Source: CAZIWX01 sp964543125 (GTDB taxonomy: Bacteria > Fidelibacterota > UBA8477). Taken from it: a stretch of 22,852 nt of DNA. Positions 16,358-22,852 of this stretch are shown piece after piece; the first letter of the stretch is position 1, and each line of letters opens with the position of its first letter. Under the pieces are notes generated by a model that had not been told where the DNA came from, searched no databases, and saw only the letters and a program-made list of their open reading frames with translations. Position numbers and translations under genes: made by a program. The stretch spans positions 1 to 22,852 of the forward strand of contig CAZIWX010000036.1 of NCBI GenBank assembly GCA_964543125.1, written 5' to 3'.

Positions 16358-17484
16358 AGAGAACCCCCCAATGGTAGCTCGAGATGGATAATGGTTCCCT
16401 GCCCGAGTGTACTTTCCAACTTGATCCGGCCGTCATTTTCTTCTACCAGACGCTGAACGATCGGCAACCCCAACCCGGTTCCATTGGGCTTTGTGGTAAA
16501 GAAGGTATTCCAGACCTGCTCCAGGATTTCCGGGGACATTCCCACCCCATTGTCGGTGATCGTTATCTGGAGGACATCCCGCCGGGTTCGGGCTTTAAGC
16601 GTAATGGTGCCGCCGGCGCCCATGGCATCTATGGCATTCAGTAAAATATTTAAAAGAATCTGATACAACTGGTTCATATCCATGGTAAGCTGGATTGGTT
16701 CAGACGGCAGGCGCAGGGAAAAGGTGATATTTTGTTTGCGAATTTTTTCGGCCAGCAGGTTTTTAACCGCGTTGATGATTTCGGTCAGTTCAAAAGCGTC
16801 CTTTGTTTTGGCACTGGATCGGGCAGCACCCAGGTAGGTTTCCACAACCTGGTTAATTCGGTCCACTTCCTGTTGCAAAATCAGTGCGACTTCGTGTTTT
16901 TCGTCTGTTGCCAGTTTGTCATCAGCCAATAAGTTGGCGGCCCCCCGGATAGACCCCAACGGGTTCCTGACTTCATGGGCCAGGGAGGCTGTCAATTCAC
17001 CCAGCACCGCCAGCCGGTCGGCAACCCGCAGGTTTTCCTCCGTCTCGATCAGGCGTTTGGATTGAATTTCCAACTCACCCAAGGTTCGATCCAGTTGAAT
17101 AGCAGTTTGTTCATACCGGCGGCGTTCGCGAGCCTGATGGGTAACCAGTACGCCGGAGAGAATTCCCACGACATTGAATAAAATCACTTCGAAAAGCTTA
17201 TTCCAGCCTTGTTCGGGGCTTATGCTCCACTGCTGGATCAAGTGGGGCAAATAGATCAGGCTGATCAGAACCGAGGAAGTGATGCCACCCGTCCACTCAT
17301 AACGGAACGCTGCAATAATTATGGGAATATAGTATAGACGGCGGTAAATATCGTGATAGATGCTGTTAGAGAGGGTGGTCATATAATGGAGAAAACTGAT
17401 GCTGATAATGAAGGAGGCAACCAGCCAAAAAACCCAGTCCGTCCACCATTTTTCTAACCGGGGACCCGTTACGGAATACGTCAT
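16354..17484 (-). CDS. Membrane-bound sensor histidine kinase
   Basis: The 376-residue product has about four membrane helices in residues 17-115 and almost no periplasmic loop, so it probably senses a membrane-associated or internal signal. A coiled-coil linker (about 117-155) leads to a HisKA domain with H170 in SLAHEVRNPLGS. The HATPase has N283 (LLNAIDAM), DNGVG at 311-315 and GTGLGL at 335-340. All catalytic boxes are intact. The ATG at 17484 has only a weak GGGAAA upstream. The gene is translationally coupled to the sigma-54 response regulator. The signal is unknown; its neighbours suggest respiration, haem or metal status. Confidence 0.92.
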   Translation of the reverse strand: MTYSVTGPRLEKWWTDWVFWLVASFIISISFLHYMTTLSNSIYHDIYRRLYYIPIIIAAFRYEWTGGITSSVLISLIYLPHLIQQWSISPEQGWNKLFEVILFNVVGILSGVLVTHQARERRRYEQTAIQLDRTLGELEIQSKRLIETEENLRVADRLAVLGELTASLAHEVRNPLGSIRGAANLLADDKLATDEKHEVALILQQEVDRINQVVETYLGAARSSAKTKDAFELTEIINAVKNLLAEKIRKQNITFSLRLPSEPIQLTMDMNQLYQILLNILLNAIDAMGAGGTITLKARTRRDVLQITITDNGVGMSPEILEQVWNTFFTTKPNGTGLGLPIVQRLVEENDGRIKLESTLGQGTIIHLELPLGGSL

Positions 17485-17793
17485 GCTGTTTCCCGGCCGG
17501 GTTTTGGATAGGGTGCGAATTTAACGGTGTACGGGAATAGCATGGACACAATGTAGAGTCCGAATGTGCTGCATTCCAGTGAATTTGTACCGGTGTGAAG
17601 CCCGGTCCGGGGCTGTGTCAATGTGCGCCGGGATTGGTCATTTATTATTATCATTCAGCACTTAAAGTTCGTTTTTGCACACCCCTTGGTCTCTTCTCAA
17701 GCGGAAGATCCTAAGCTCGGGACTTCAGCTTAAATAACGCAGCCCTACCAAAAGATCGGGTGGCTTTGCCGAAGACGCCGGGAAATAGCAACA

Positions 17794-17858
17794 AAAACCA
17801 ATTTGCTGGCCCCGATCATCGGAACGAGAGTCTTGGGAATTGTCCTGAAATCTGGTTT
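17794..17858. repeat. Diverged 65-bp direct repeat, copy A
   Basis: This copy runs from AAAACCAA to CTGGTTT and contains GCCCCGATCATCGGAACGAG. It aligns almost without gaps to copy B at 17929-17992 at roughly 75-80% identity. The internal CCGAT-C-ATCGG is a small inverted repeat. Confidence 0.7.
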
Positions 17859-17864
17859 CAAACA

Positions 17865-17910
17865 TAAACCGGTTTCCGGCCGAGGTCCCCGCGGACTAAA
17901 CCGGTTTCCG
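17865..17910. repeat. Twin TAAACCGGTTTCCG motif, 32 bp apart
   Basis: TAAACCGGTTTCCG occurs at 17865-17878 and again at 17897-17910. Each contains the 10-bp palindrome AAACCGGTTT. The 32-bp spacing is three helical turns, so both would lie on one DNA face. The pair sits between the two 65-bp repeats. It could be an operator or part of the repeat element. Confidence 0.6.
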
Positions 17911-17928
17911 CTCAATAGGACTGAATCG

Positions 17929-17993
17929 AAAACCAAGTTGCCTGCCCCGATTCTCGGAACGAGGGTCTTGAAGCTACACTGAAACTTGGTTTT
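17929..17993. repeat. Diverged 65-bp direct repeat, copy B, bounded by an 11-bp inverted repeat
   Basis: This copy begins AAAACCAAGTT and ends AACTTGGTTTT, a perfect 11-bp inverted repeat. An inner CCGA-TTC-TCGG hairpin sits at 17947-17957. It starts 135 bp after copy A. The shape (terminal inverted repeats plus an inner hairpin) resembles a REP- or MITE-like element, but no family can be named. Confidence 0.7.
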
Positions 17994-18066
17994 GTTCGTG
18001 GTTCCCCGCCCAAATCTTCAGATTGTTAAATCATACAATCAAAAGTTATTTAATATCTGCGGGCTG

Positions 18067-18912
18067 TTACGGCTGGCTTTCCTGTAGCAAATAAACCCGG
18101 CTGGCGCCGGAAGGCGAAAAATTGTTTAACTCCAATAGCGCATGCCGTAGCTGACGGGATGAATAATGACCGGGAAAGAATAAAAGGCCGATTTCTGACC
18201 CGGCTTGGTTTTTTTCAATGTGCCTAGCCAGCGTGATCCAATTGATAGGAACCAGCTTTTCCTGACTGCCCGGCAGTTGTAAAGTGGCGTTTTTCTGCCA
18301 TTCAAAAGGGATGCTGTTTGGGATTTTACTCCACACTGAGGCATAAATCGCGGTCCCCTTCTGCTCTGGAACTGGTAAACTCTTCTGAGGGCTGAGCTGA
18401 CGTTCATACTTCAGCGTTCTCAGTAGCTGGGCCGAATTGAGTACCGCAAATGCCGCGTGGGAGATTTTCGGCGGCGGATCAGATAAGCTATCCTCCGGCA
18501 CGGCCAGTAACCGGCTGAATGGCTCGCCGGCCGGGACCGGGCCATAGCGTAAAGCCCCCACATAGCCGCCGGTGGCGTTAATGGCCTTGATCAATTTAGT
18601 AATATCCGTGACCTTTGGATCGTACCGTACCGCCGCTTCGCGCCGGTTGAAACTCACTACTACTTTTGTTAAACCCGCTTGATTCGAGAGTGCCGACCGC
18701 ACCCGTTTTACGCAGTGAGGATTTCAGGTTATGCCTGCCACCGCGATTACCGCTTCTTGCATGGTTGCGGTGTCGGACGGGGTGGATACTTGGTTAATGG
18801 AATTCCCAGCTTTCACTAAAGGAATCAATGAACTGAAGGAATAGGTAACAAGTAGCACGATCCCCAGCATAAGGAGCCATGTTTTTAGAGTCATTTTTTT
18901 TGTTAATGCCAT
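18067..18912 (-). CDS. Candidate selenocysteine-containing HMA-domain metal-binding protein (in-frame TGA)
   Basis: Reading from the ATG at 18912, an open frame of 62 codons meets TGA at 18724-18726 and continues in the same frame for 218 more codons to a TAA. With TGA as selenocysteine the product has 281 residues. Residues 10-33 are a membrane anchor or signal sequence. Residues 52-118 form a HMA fold: AVIAVAGIT-U63-NPHC67-VKRVRSAL, then GLTKVVVSF, AAVRYDP and GGYVG. The TGA falls at the first metal-ligand cysteine of GMTCxxC, here in a UxxxC spacing. C67 is the only cysteine in the whole product, which pairs neatly with U63. Residues 119-281 match nothing I know. A SECIS-like hairpin follows the TGA. 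No ATG with a ribosome site lies downstream that could restart translation. The alternative is a nonsense-mutated gene. Confidence 0.75.
18685..18705 (-). promoter_or_regulatory. Bacterial SECIS-like hairpin after the in-frame TGA
   Basis: On the - strand GGGTGC pairs with GCACTC (one G-U pair) around the 5-nt loop GGTCG, and a lower CG/CG pair is possible with bulges. The loop starts 26 nt after the TGA, inside the 16-37 nt window used for bacterial SECIS elements. It has a G in its first two bases, and its GGUC resembles the AGGUCU loop of E. coli fdhF. Confidence 0.6.
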
Positions 18913-19194
18913 GGAAAATCTTTCTGGTGGCGTACCCAGGGGTTTGCCGTGTACGCTTGGTTTGCTTTAGTTTGCGCTACCGGTAAAAATCATCTTTTCC
19001 GAAACCAGTGATATTTCTGGTAGGAATAGTGCCGAGCTTCATGGATCATCCCCGGATTCGAACCGCCGGTTTCCCCGAGATGGTGAACCGTGGGATTCGT
19101 CGAATCGGAACCCAGATAACATGCCGGTGAACAAATGGGTGGGGGGAAACCCATCTGCCACCAGCATGTCAAAGAATTCCTAAACTCCGGGGTA
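18913..19194. other. 282-bp structured spacer between the YHS and HMA-domain genes
   Basis: I see no reliable gene. On the - strand, GGTTTCCCC (19143-19151) is perfectly complementary to GGGGAAACC (19068-19076). AGATGG (19151-19156) is complementary to CCATCT (19078-19083), and GATTC-GAC-GAATC forms a small hairpin (19094-19106). The first two pairings share bases and exclude each other. GGTTCGAATCC at 19054-19064 looks like a tRNA T-loop, but no tRNA cloverleaf can be built around it. Confidence 0.5.
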
Positions 19195-19371
19195 TCAGGC
19201 GCAATGGCCGCCGGTTTTTGCAGTTTCAGCACCGACATATTTTTCAGGATTTTCTTCGAAAGTTTTTTTACAACCCTCCGAACAAAAGCAATAAGATTGC
19301 TCCTTATACTCGGTCCGAATGGTTGCTTTTTGTGGATCAACCTGCATGCCACAAACAGGATCTTTGGTCAT
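19195..19371 (-). CDS. YHS-domain metal-binding protein
   Basis: This 58-residue protein consists of one YHS domain: DPVCGMQVDP at residues 4-13 and YCFCSEGCKKTFEENPEKYV at residues 27-46, with C7, C28, C30 and C34 as candidate metal ligands, and a C-terminal GGHCA tail. Small YHS proteins and YHS domains occur beside copper ATPases and are thought to bind Cu or other soft metals. The ATG at 19371 has AAGGAGT 5 bases upstream; the longer open frame lacks such a site. It is divergent from csoR-copA and precedes the HMA-domain gene on the same strand, so a shared role in metal handling is likely. Confidence 0.88.
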   Translation of the reverse strand: MTKDPVCGMQVDPQKATIRTEYKEQSYCFCSEGCKKTFEENPEKYVGAETAKTGGHCA

Positions 19372-19574
19372 GATTACTCCTTCATTGATTCTGCAGTATT
19401 GTTGTTTGATACATCGTTTCACACCATTTCCGGTTGTAATTTCGATCAAGAACAAGACCAATGTAATCCAATGGCTTGATCCTTGATCCGGTCTCCGGGA
19501 AATATCCAGCTGTTTTTTAATTACTTCCGGTGTTTATCCGGATAACCGGCGGAAAAAGAATGCCGTTTCACGTA

Positions 19575-19588
19575 GTAGAATATTCTAC
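19575..19588. promoter_or_regulatory. Second copy of the GTAGAATATTCTAC palindrome
   Basis: This is the same 14-bp core as in the 20-bp palindrome upstream of ccmF. Flanks are also similar on the - strand: CATAATT before the core and GTG...ACGGC after it. It lies about 205 bp before the YHS start codon, close to the 214 bp that separates the first copy from the ccmF start. Confidence 0.6.
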
Positions 19589-19789
19589 AAGTCAATTATG
19601 ACGGTTGTTGAATAACCTTCAACCTGCCCGGGATATCGGAGCAGAATGTACCCGGTTAAAAATATTTTTCAGCCCACTCCGGGTGTGATAATTATGAAGT
19701 ATAACTATTTGTAATTATGCCGGTTATGATTGATAGCCATTGGTCTGATTCGCCTGAAAAATAGGTCCGAGAATAAATTCCGGGTGTTA

Positions 19790-19808
19790 TATACCCCCCG
19801 GGGGTATA
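19790..19808. promoter_or_regulatory. CsoR operator
   Basis: TATACCCCCCGGGGGTATA is a 9+1+9 perfect inverted repeat with the TACCCC...GGGGTA pattern of copper CsoR operators. It is 53 bp before the preferred csoR start. The gene downstream encodes a Cu-type CsoR, so autoregulation of csoR-copA by copper release is the natural reading. Confidence 0.85.
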
Positions 19809-19860
19809 CCGTATGCAGGTTTACTCGACAGCCAGGCAAGCAAAGGAGATGAAAAGTAAA

Positions 19861-20142
19861 ATGACAACGACCCGACAAAACCAATTAATGACACGGCTGA
19901 AACGCATAGAGGGACAGATCCGTGGTATTCAGCGTATGATCCAAAAAGACCGCTACTGTATCGATATTCTGACTCAAACAGCGGCGGTTGTTTCTGCTCT
20001 GAAAAAAGTTGAAGATCAGGTATTGGAGCGTCATCTAAACACCTGTGTCAGCGCCGCCATGATTAGTGATGATCATCAGTTGAAACGGGAAAAGCTGGAT
20101 GAGGTCATGTTGGTAATCTCCAAATTTCGTAAACATGGTTAG
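19861..20142 (+). CDS. csoR: Copper-sensing repressor CsoR
   Basis: The 93-residue product is a full-length CsoR/RcnR-family all-helical repressor. The Cu(I) ligand triad is present: C33 in RYCID, then H58 and C62 in RHLNTC, with the spacing (25 and 4) of mycobacterial CsoR C36-H61-C65. Two earlier in-frame ATGs exist, at 19813 (5 bp after the operator, no ribosome site) and at 19849 (directly abutting GGAG). The ATG at 19861, 12 bases after AAAGGAG, gives a normal family N-terminus and is preferred. It lies 24 bp before copA in the same transcript. Binding of Cu(I) should release it from the palindrome upstream. Confidence 0.92.
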   Translation: MTTTRQNQLMTRLKRIEGQIRGIQRMIQKDRYCIDILTQTAAVVSALKKVEDQVLERHLNTCVSAAMISDDHQLKREKLDEVMLVISKFRKHG

Positions 20143-20166
20143 TCAGAAGAAAGTGAGTGTATCGAT

Positions 20167-22674
20167 ATGATAACCAAACATAAGAAAAGTACCCTTCAAA
20201 TTGAAGGCATGCATTGCGCCAGTTGCGTCTCTTCCGTGGAAAGCTCCTTGAAAAAATTGGATGGAATTAATCTGGCGTCGGTCAATCTGGCCACGGAAAC
20301 CGCAATGGTCGAGTACAATCCGGAAGAAGTGGACCTGGCTGCCATGCGCCAGGCGGTGGAAAATGTGGGCTATAGTATACGTAAGAATCTGACCGCCCGG
20401 ACCCTGGTCATTGAAGGGATGCACTGCGCCAGTTGTGTTGCCACGGTTGAACAGGCCTTAAGCAGTCTGCCGGGCGTGGAGGTTGCCACCGTCAATCTGG
20501 CTACGGAAACCGCCCAGGTGAAATACGATTCACAGGTCGCAACCGCGGAAGATTTCGCTCAGGCCGTCGACAAGGTCGGCTATCAGGTAGCCTCTAACGG
20601 AACCGAACCAGGTGAGGAAGAACTGGAGCGAGGTGAGGCGGACCGGGATCAGCAAAAAATCGACAATGCCCGCCGGAAGATGTGGTTGGCTTGGGCCCTC
20701 ACCGCTCCGGTTATCCTGTGGATGCTGCCGGAGATGATCTTCAACTTTGTCTTCCTGGGCCCGGTTGCCTATGATGTGGGCATGATTCTCCTGGCAGGCG
20801 CGACCCTGATTATTCCCGGTTGGGAAACCCTGCGCAGCGCCTGGAAATCCGCCATACACCTGGTGCCGAATATGGATGTGCTCATCGCCATGGGCACGTT
20901 AGCCTCACTGGCAACCGGACCGGTGGCGTTGTTGCATGAACTGGGTTATGGACCGGCCTTTCAGAATTTTGCCGGTGTGGGCGCCATGATTATGGCCTTT
21001 CAGCTCACCGGCCGTTATGTCGAAACCATGGCCAAGGGCCGGGCATCCCAGGCCATTAAAAAATTACTGACTCTGGGCGCTAAAGAAGCCACGGTGGAAC
21101 GGGACGGATCCGAGATTAAAATTCCCGTCCGCCAGCTGCAAAAAGGGGATATTATGGTCATTCGGCCGGGGGAGAAAATCCCCACCGATGGTGTGGTTGA
21201 AAACGGAACCAGCAGTGTAGATGAATCGCTGGCCACCGGAGAATCCATGCCCGTTTCCAAACATCCCGGCGATAATGTCATCGGCGCCACCATCAATAAA
21301 AACGGTTTGATGAAGGTCCGGGCCACCAAAATTGGCAAGGAAACCTTCCTGGCCCAGATCATCAAACTGGTGGAAGAAGCGCAGGGCTCGAAAGTTCCCA
21401 TCCAGGAATTTGCCGACCGGATTACGGGTGTATTCGTACCAATCGTGATTCTGATATCCTTGTTGACTCTGGGTGCCTGGTTGCTATTCCCGGACTTTTT
21501 CGGCGCAATCGCCACCTGGGCCGCGACCTTCATTCCCTGGGTAAACCCGGGGATGAGTGCCGGGGCACTGGCACTATTCGCCACGGTTGCGGTTTTGGTG
21601 ATTGCGTGTCCGTGTGCTTTGGGCTTGGCCACACCCACAGCGCTGATGGTCAGTTCGGGGAAGGGTGCTGAAAACGGGGTCCTTATTCGCAAAGGCGCCG
21701 CTATTCAAATGATGAAAGATGTGACTACCATTGTGCTGGACAAGACCGGCACCATTACCGCAGGCAAGCCGGGCGTCACGAATGTGCAGGTATTCAACGA
21801 TTCGACTAACCCGCAACTGCTTTATTATACCGCCAGTCTGGAGAGCGGTTCCGAACATCCGTTGGGGCAGGCCATCGTGGAATATACTAAAGCTTCGGAT
21901 GGTGATTTAACCGCACCGGATGTTTTCGAAGCCGTCACCGGGCAGGGCGTCAAAGGTATAGTGAATGGGAAGTGGGTTTTAGTAGGGACTGAAAAGTTGC
22001 TTCAAGCTTATGATGTTGAGGTAACTCCCGCTGCCCGCCAACAAAAATCCAAGTTGGAAGATCAGGCCAAAACCGTCATGTTGGTGGCGATTGATACCAC
22101 TTTGGCCGGAATGATAGCTGTCGCGGATCGGGTGAAGCCGGACAGCAAAAAAGCAATTAAAGCCTTAAAGGAGGCGGGAATGGAGCCGATCATGCTCACC
22201 GGTGACAATGAACGCACGGCTTACGCCATCGCGAATGAAGTCGGTATCAAACGGGTGCTGGGCAATGTGCTGCCGGAAGACAAGGCCAATGAAATTCGCC
22301 GGTTGCAGCAACAGGGGGAGATTGTAGCCATGGTTGGAGACGGAATCAACGATGCGCCGGCCCTGACTCAGGCGGAGGTGGGTATCGCGATTGGAACCGG
22401 TACCGATGTGGCAATCGAGTCCGGTGATATTATCCTGGTGCAAGGCGAACTCAGTGCCGTGGTAAAAGCAGTAAAACTGAGCCACGCCACCTTCCGCAAG
22501 ATCAAGCAGAACCTGTTCTGGGCTTTTTTCTATAATGTGGTCATGGTGCCGTTGGCTATCCTGGGCGTAATGCACCCGGTTCTGGCGGAAATCGCCATGG
22601 CGTTCAGTTCCATCAACGTGGTGACCAATTCCCGCCGCCTGCAGAAGGTGAATATTCAGCCCACATATCATTAA
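20167..22674 (+). CDS. copA: Cu(I)-exporting P-type ATPase with two HMA domains
   Basis: The 835-residue P1B-ATPase pumps Cu(I) out of the cytoplasm. Two N-terminal HMA domains have GMHCASC at residues 14-20 and 84-90. The membrane core carries CPC at 481-483, the phosphorylated D525 in DKTGT, HP at 564-565, and GDGINDAP at 724-731. The copper-selectivity residues of class 1B-1 are all present: CPC, YN at 789-790 and M-x-x-SS at 811-815. The two HMA domains share long identical stretches (VNLATETA), which points to internal duplication. It follows csoR by 24 bp and ends before a strong terminator. Confidence 0.95.
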   Translation: MITKHKKSTLQIEGMHCASCVSSVESSLKKLDGINLASVNLATETAMVEYNPEEVDLAAMRQAVENVGYSIRKNLTARTLVIEGMHCASCVATVEQALSSLPGVEVATVNLATETAQVKYDSQVATAEDFAQAVDKVGYQVASNGTEPGEEELERGEADRDQQKIDNARRKMWLAWALTAPVILWMLPEMIFNFVFLGPVAYDVGMILLAGATLIIPGWETLRSAWKSAIHLVPNMDVLIAMGTLASLATGPVALLHELGYGPAFQNFAGVGAMIMAFQLTGRYVETMAKGRASQAIKKLLTLGAKEATVERDGSEIKIPVRQLQKGDIMVIRPGEKIPTDGVVENGTSSVDESLATGESMPVSKHPGDNVIGATINKNGLMKVRATKIGKETFLAQIIKLVEEAQGSKVPIQEFADRITGVFVPIVILISLLTLGAWLLFPDFFGAIATWAATFIPWVNPGMSAGALALFATVAVLVIACPCALGLATPTALMVSSGKGAENGVLIRKGAAIQMMKDVTTIVLDKTGTITAGKPGVTNVQVFNDSTNPQLLYYTASLESGSEHPLGQAIVEYTKASDGDLTAPDVFEAVTGQGVKGIVNGKWVLVGTEKLLQAYDVEVTPAARQQKSKLEDQAKTVMLVAIDTTLAGMIAVADRVKPDSKKAIKALKEAGMEPIMLTGDNERTAYAIANEVGIKRVLGNVLPEDKANEIRRLQQQGEIVAMVGDGINDAPALTQAEVGIAIGTGTDVAIESGDIILVQGELSAVVKAVKLSHATFRKIKQNLFWAFFYNVVMVPLAILGVMHPVLAEIAMAFSSINVVTNSRRLQKVNIQPTYH

Positions 22675-22685
22675 ACAGTGATAGT

Positions 22686-22728
22686 AAAAAAGCGCTTACA
22701 GCCCCGGCCGGGTTGTAAGCGCTTTTTT
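22686..22728. terminator. Bidirectional intrinsic terminator after copA
   Basis: AAAAAAGCGCTTACA pairs perfectly with TGTAAGCGCTTTTTT around a 13-base GC-rich loop. The T-run follows the stem on the + strand, and the A-run gives the same on the - strand. It lies between copA and a convergent gene, so it can stop both transcripts. Confidence 0.92.
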
Positions 22729-22781
22729 AATCAATCCGATTCCCAGCTGATAAAAAAACCGGCTGCCCCAAATCGATCCGC

Positions 22782-22852
22782 CTATTCAGCCACCACCGCA
22801 CCGGTACTGAAGAGCAGGGCACGGGAGATCAAGTCATTAAAGGCTTCGCGCC
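22782..22852 (-). CDS. C-terminal fragment of an unidentified protein
   Basis: On the - strand one frame is open from the window edge to a TAG at 22782-22784 and encodes the ending REAFNDLISRALLFSTGAVVAE. Its position, converging on copA with a bidirectional terminator between them, is as expected for a real gene end. The piece is too short to identify. Confidence 0.5.
   Translation of the reverse strand, partial: REAFNDLISRALLFSTGAVVAE

Larger units (their letters stand above)
17485..18066. other. 582-bp intergenic region with repeats
   Basis: I see no protein gene. The part next to the kinase (17485-17700) should hold its promoter and contains a short GC hairpin AGCCC...GGGCT at 17599-17614. 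The part from 17794 to 17993 holds two diverged direct repeats and a twin palindromic motif. A weak inverted repeat GATTGT/ACAATC at 18021-18040 lies just downstream of the HMA-domain gene but has no U-tract on that strand. Confidence 0.6.
19372..19860. other. 489-bp divergent regulatory region between the YHS gene and csoR
   Basis: No gene is evident. The region holds the palindrome GTAGAATATTCTAC at 19575-19588, three AATTATG motifs in the next 130 bp (about 19594, 19690 and 19713), and the CsoR operator at 19790-19808. Promoters for both directions must lie here. I find no convincing sigma-54 promoter; TGGTCTTGTTCTTGAT at 19445-19460 on the - strand lacks the -12 C. Confidence 0.55.

Noticed and set aside
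17745..17936. 63-codon open frame on the - strand
   Set aside because: It lies across the 65-bp repeats and the twin palindromes, with no ribosome site; a by-product of repeat sequence.
18724..18726. TGA read as tryptophan by an alternative genetic code
   Set aside because: Several clear genes here (hemX, hemA, hemC, hemH, the kinase) end in TGA, and Trp would not fit a metal-ligand position.
19054..19064. tRNA T-loop-like GGTTCGAATCC on the - strand, possible tRNA (including tRNA-Sec)
   Set aside because: The T-stem does not close beyond 3 bp, no acceptor partner for GATGATC is found upstream, and there is no suitable anticodon arm.
18913..19194. Cobalamin-type riboswitch suggested by GGGGAAACCGG...AATCCGG
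   Set aside because: The B12 box GCCACTG and the other conserved cores are absent.
18990..19352. 120-codon open frame on the - strand overlapping the YHS gene
   Set aside because: Out of frame with the clear YHS domain, no ribosome site, and low-complexity composition from inverted repeats.
19445..19460. Sigma-54 promoter for the YHS gene (TGGTCTTGTTCTTGAT, - strand)
   Set aside because: The essential C of the -12 GC is replaced by A, and the -24 box matches only TGG.
1..22852. CRISPR array, insertion sequence or prophage genes
   Set aside because: No regularly spaced repeats, transposase or phage-like frames were seen; the only repeats are the pair at 17794-17993.

Overview
The window reads as chromosome of a respiring bacterium, most likely Gram-negative or FCB-like, with roughly 50% GC. 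It uses the standard code, since many genes end in TGA. It makes haem by the C5/protoporphyrin route and has a system I-like (Ccm) cytochrome c assembly module. The mix of an oxygen-independent HemN with an FAD-type protoporphyrinogen oxidase, and of CcmF with an odd cysteine-rich CcmH, suggests an uncultivated or deep-branching lineage. The phylum cannot be fixed from sequence alone.

Region 1 (1-10617, + strand) is an almost complete haem operon: hemX, hemA, hemC, hemD, hemE, hemN, a small GxxExxY-family gene, hemH, a HemY-type oxidase gene and hemB. Only hemL of the C5 route is absent. A partial gene that appears frameshifted lies at the left edge.

Region 2 (10650-14634, - strand) converges on the haem operon. 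It encodes CcmF, a CcmH-like thiol protein, a small CcmI-like protein with a C-terminal zinc ribbon, and a membrane-anchored protein ending in a YHS metal-binding domain. In the 358-bp leader of ccmF I see a 20-bp perfect palindrome and, about 90 bp further on, a good match to a sigma-54 (-24/-12) promoter. Directly upstream (14993-17484, - strand) is a histidine kinase/sigma-54-dependent response regulator pair that could act on it.

Region 3 (17485-19371) holds a 582-bp spacer with two diverged 65-bp direct repeats, followed by a metal-related pair on the - strand: a 58-residue YHS protein and a HMA-domain protein. The HMA gene is interrupted by an in-frame TGA at the first metal-binding cysteine. 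The frame continues for 218 codons, a bacterial SECIS-like hairpin with a GGUCG loop lies 25 nt after the TGA, and the only cysteine in the predicted 281-residue product is the partner of the TGA-encoded residue. I interpret this as a selenocysteine-containing metal-binding protein, the most interesting item here.

Region 4 (19790-22728, + strand) is a copper-resistance operon: a near-perfect CsoR operator, csoR and a two-HMA CopA-type Cu(I) ATPase, closed by a strong bidirectional terminator. The last 71 bases carry the 3' end of a convergent gene. A second copy of the palindrome core found upstream of ccmF sits in the YHS/csoR divergent region, so cytochrome c assembly and the metal cluster may share a regulator.
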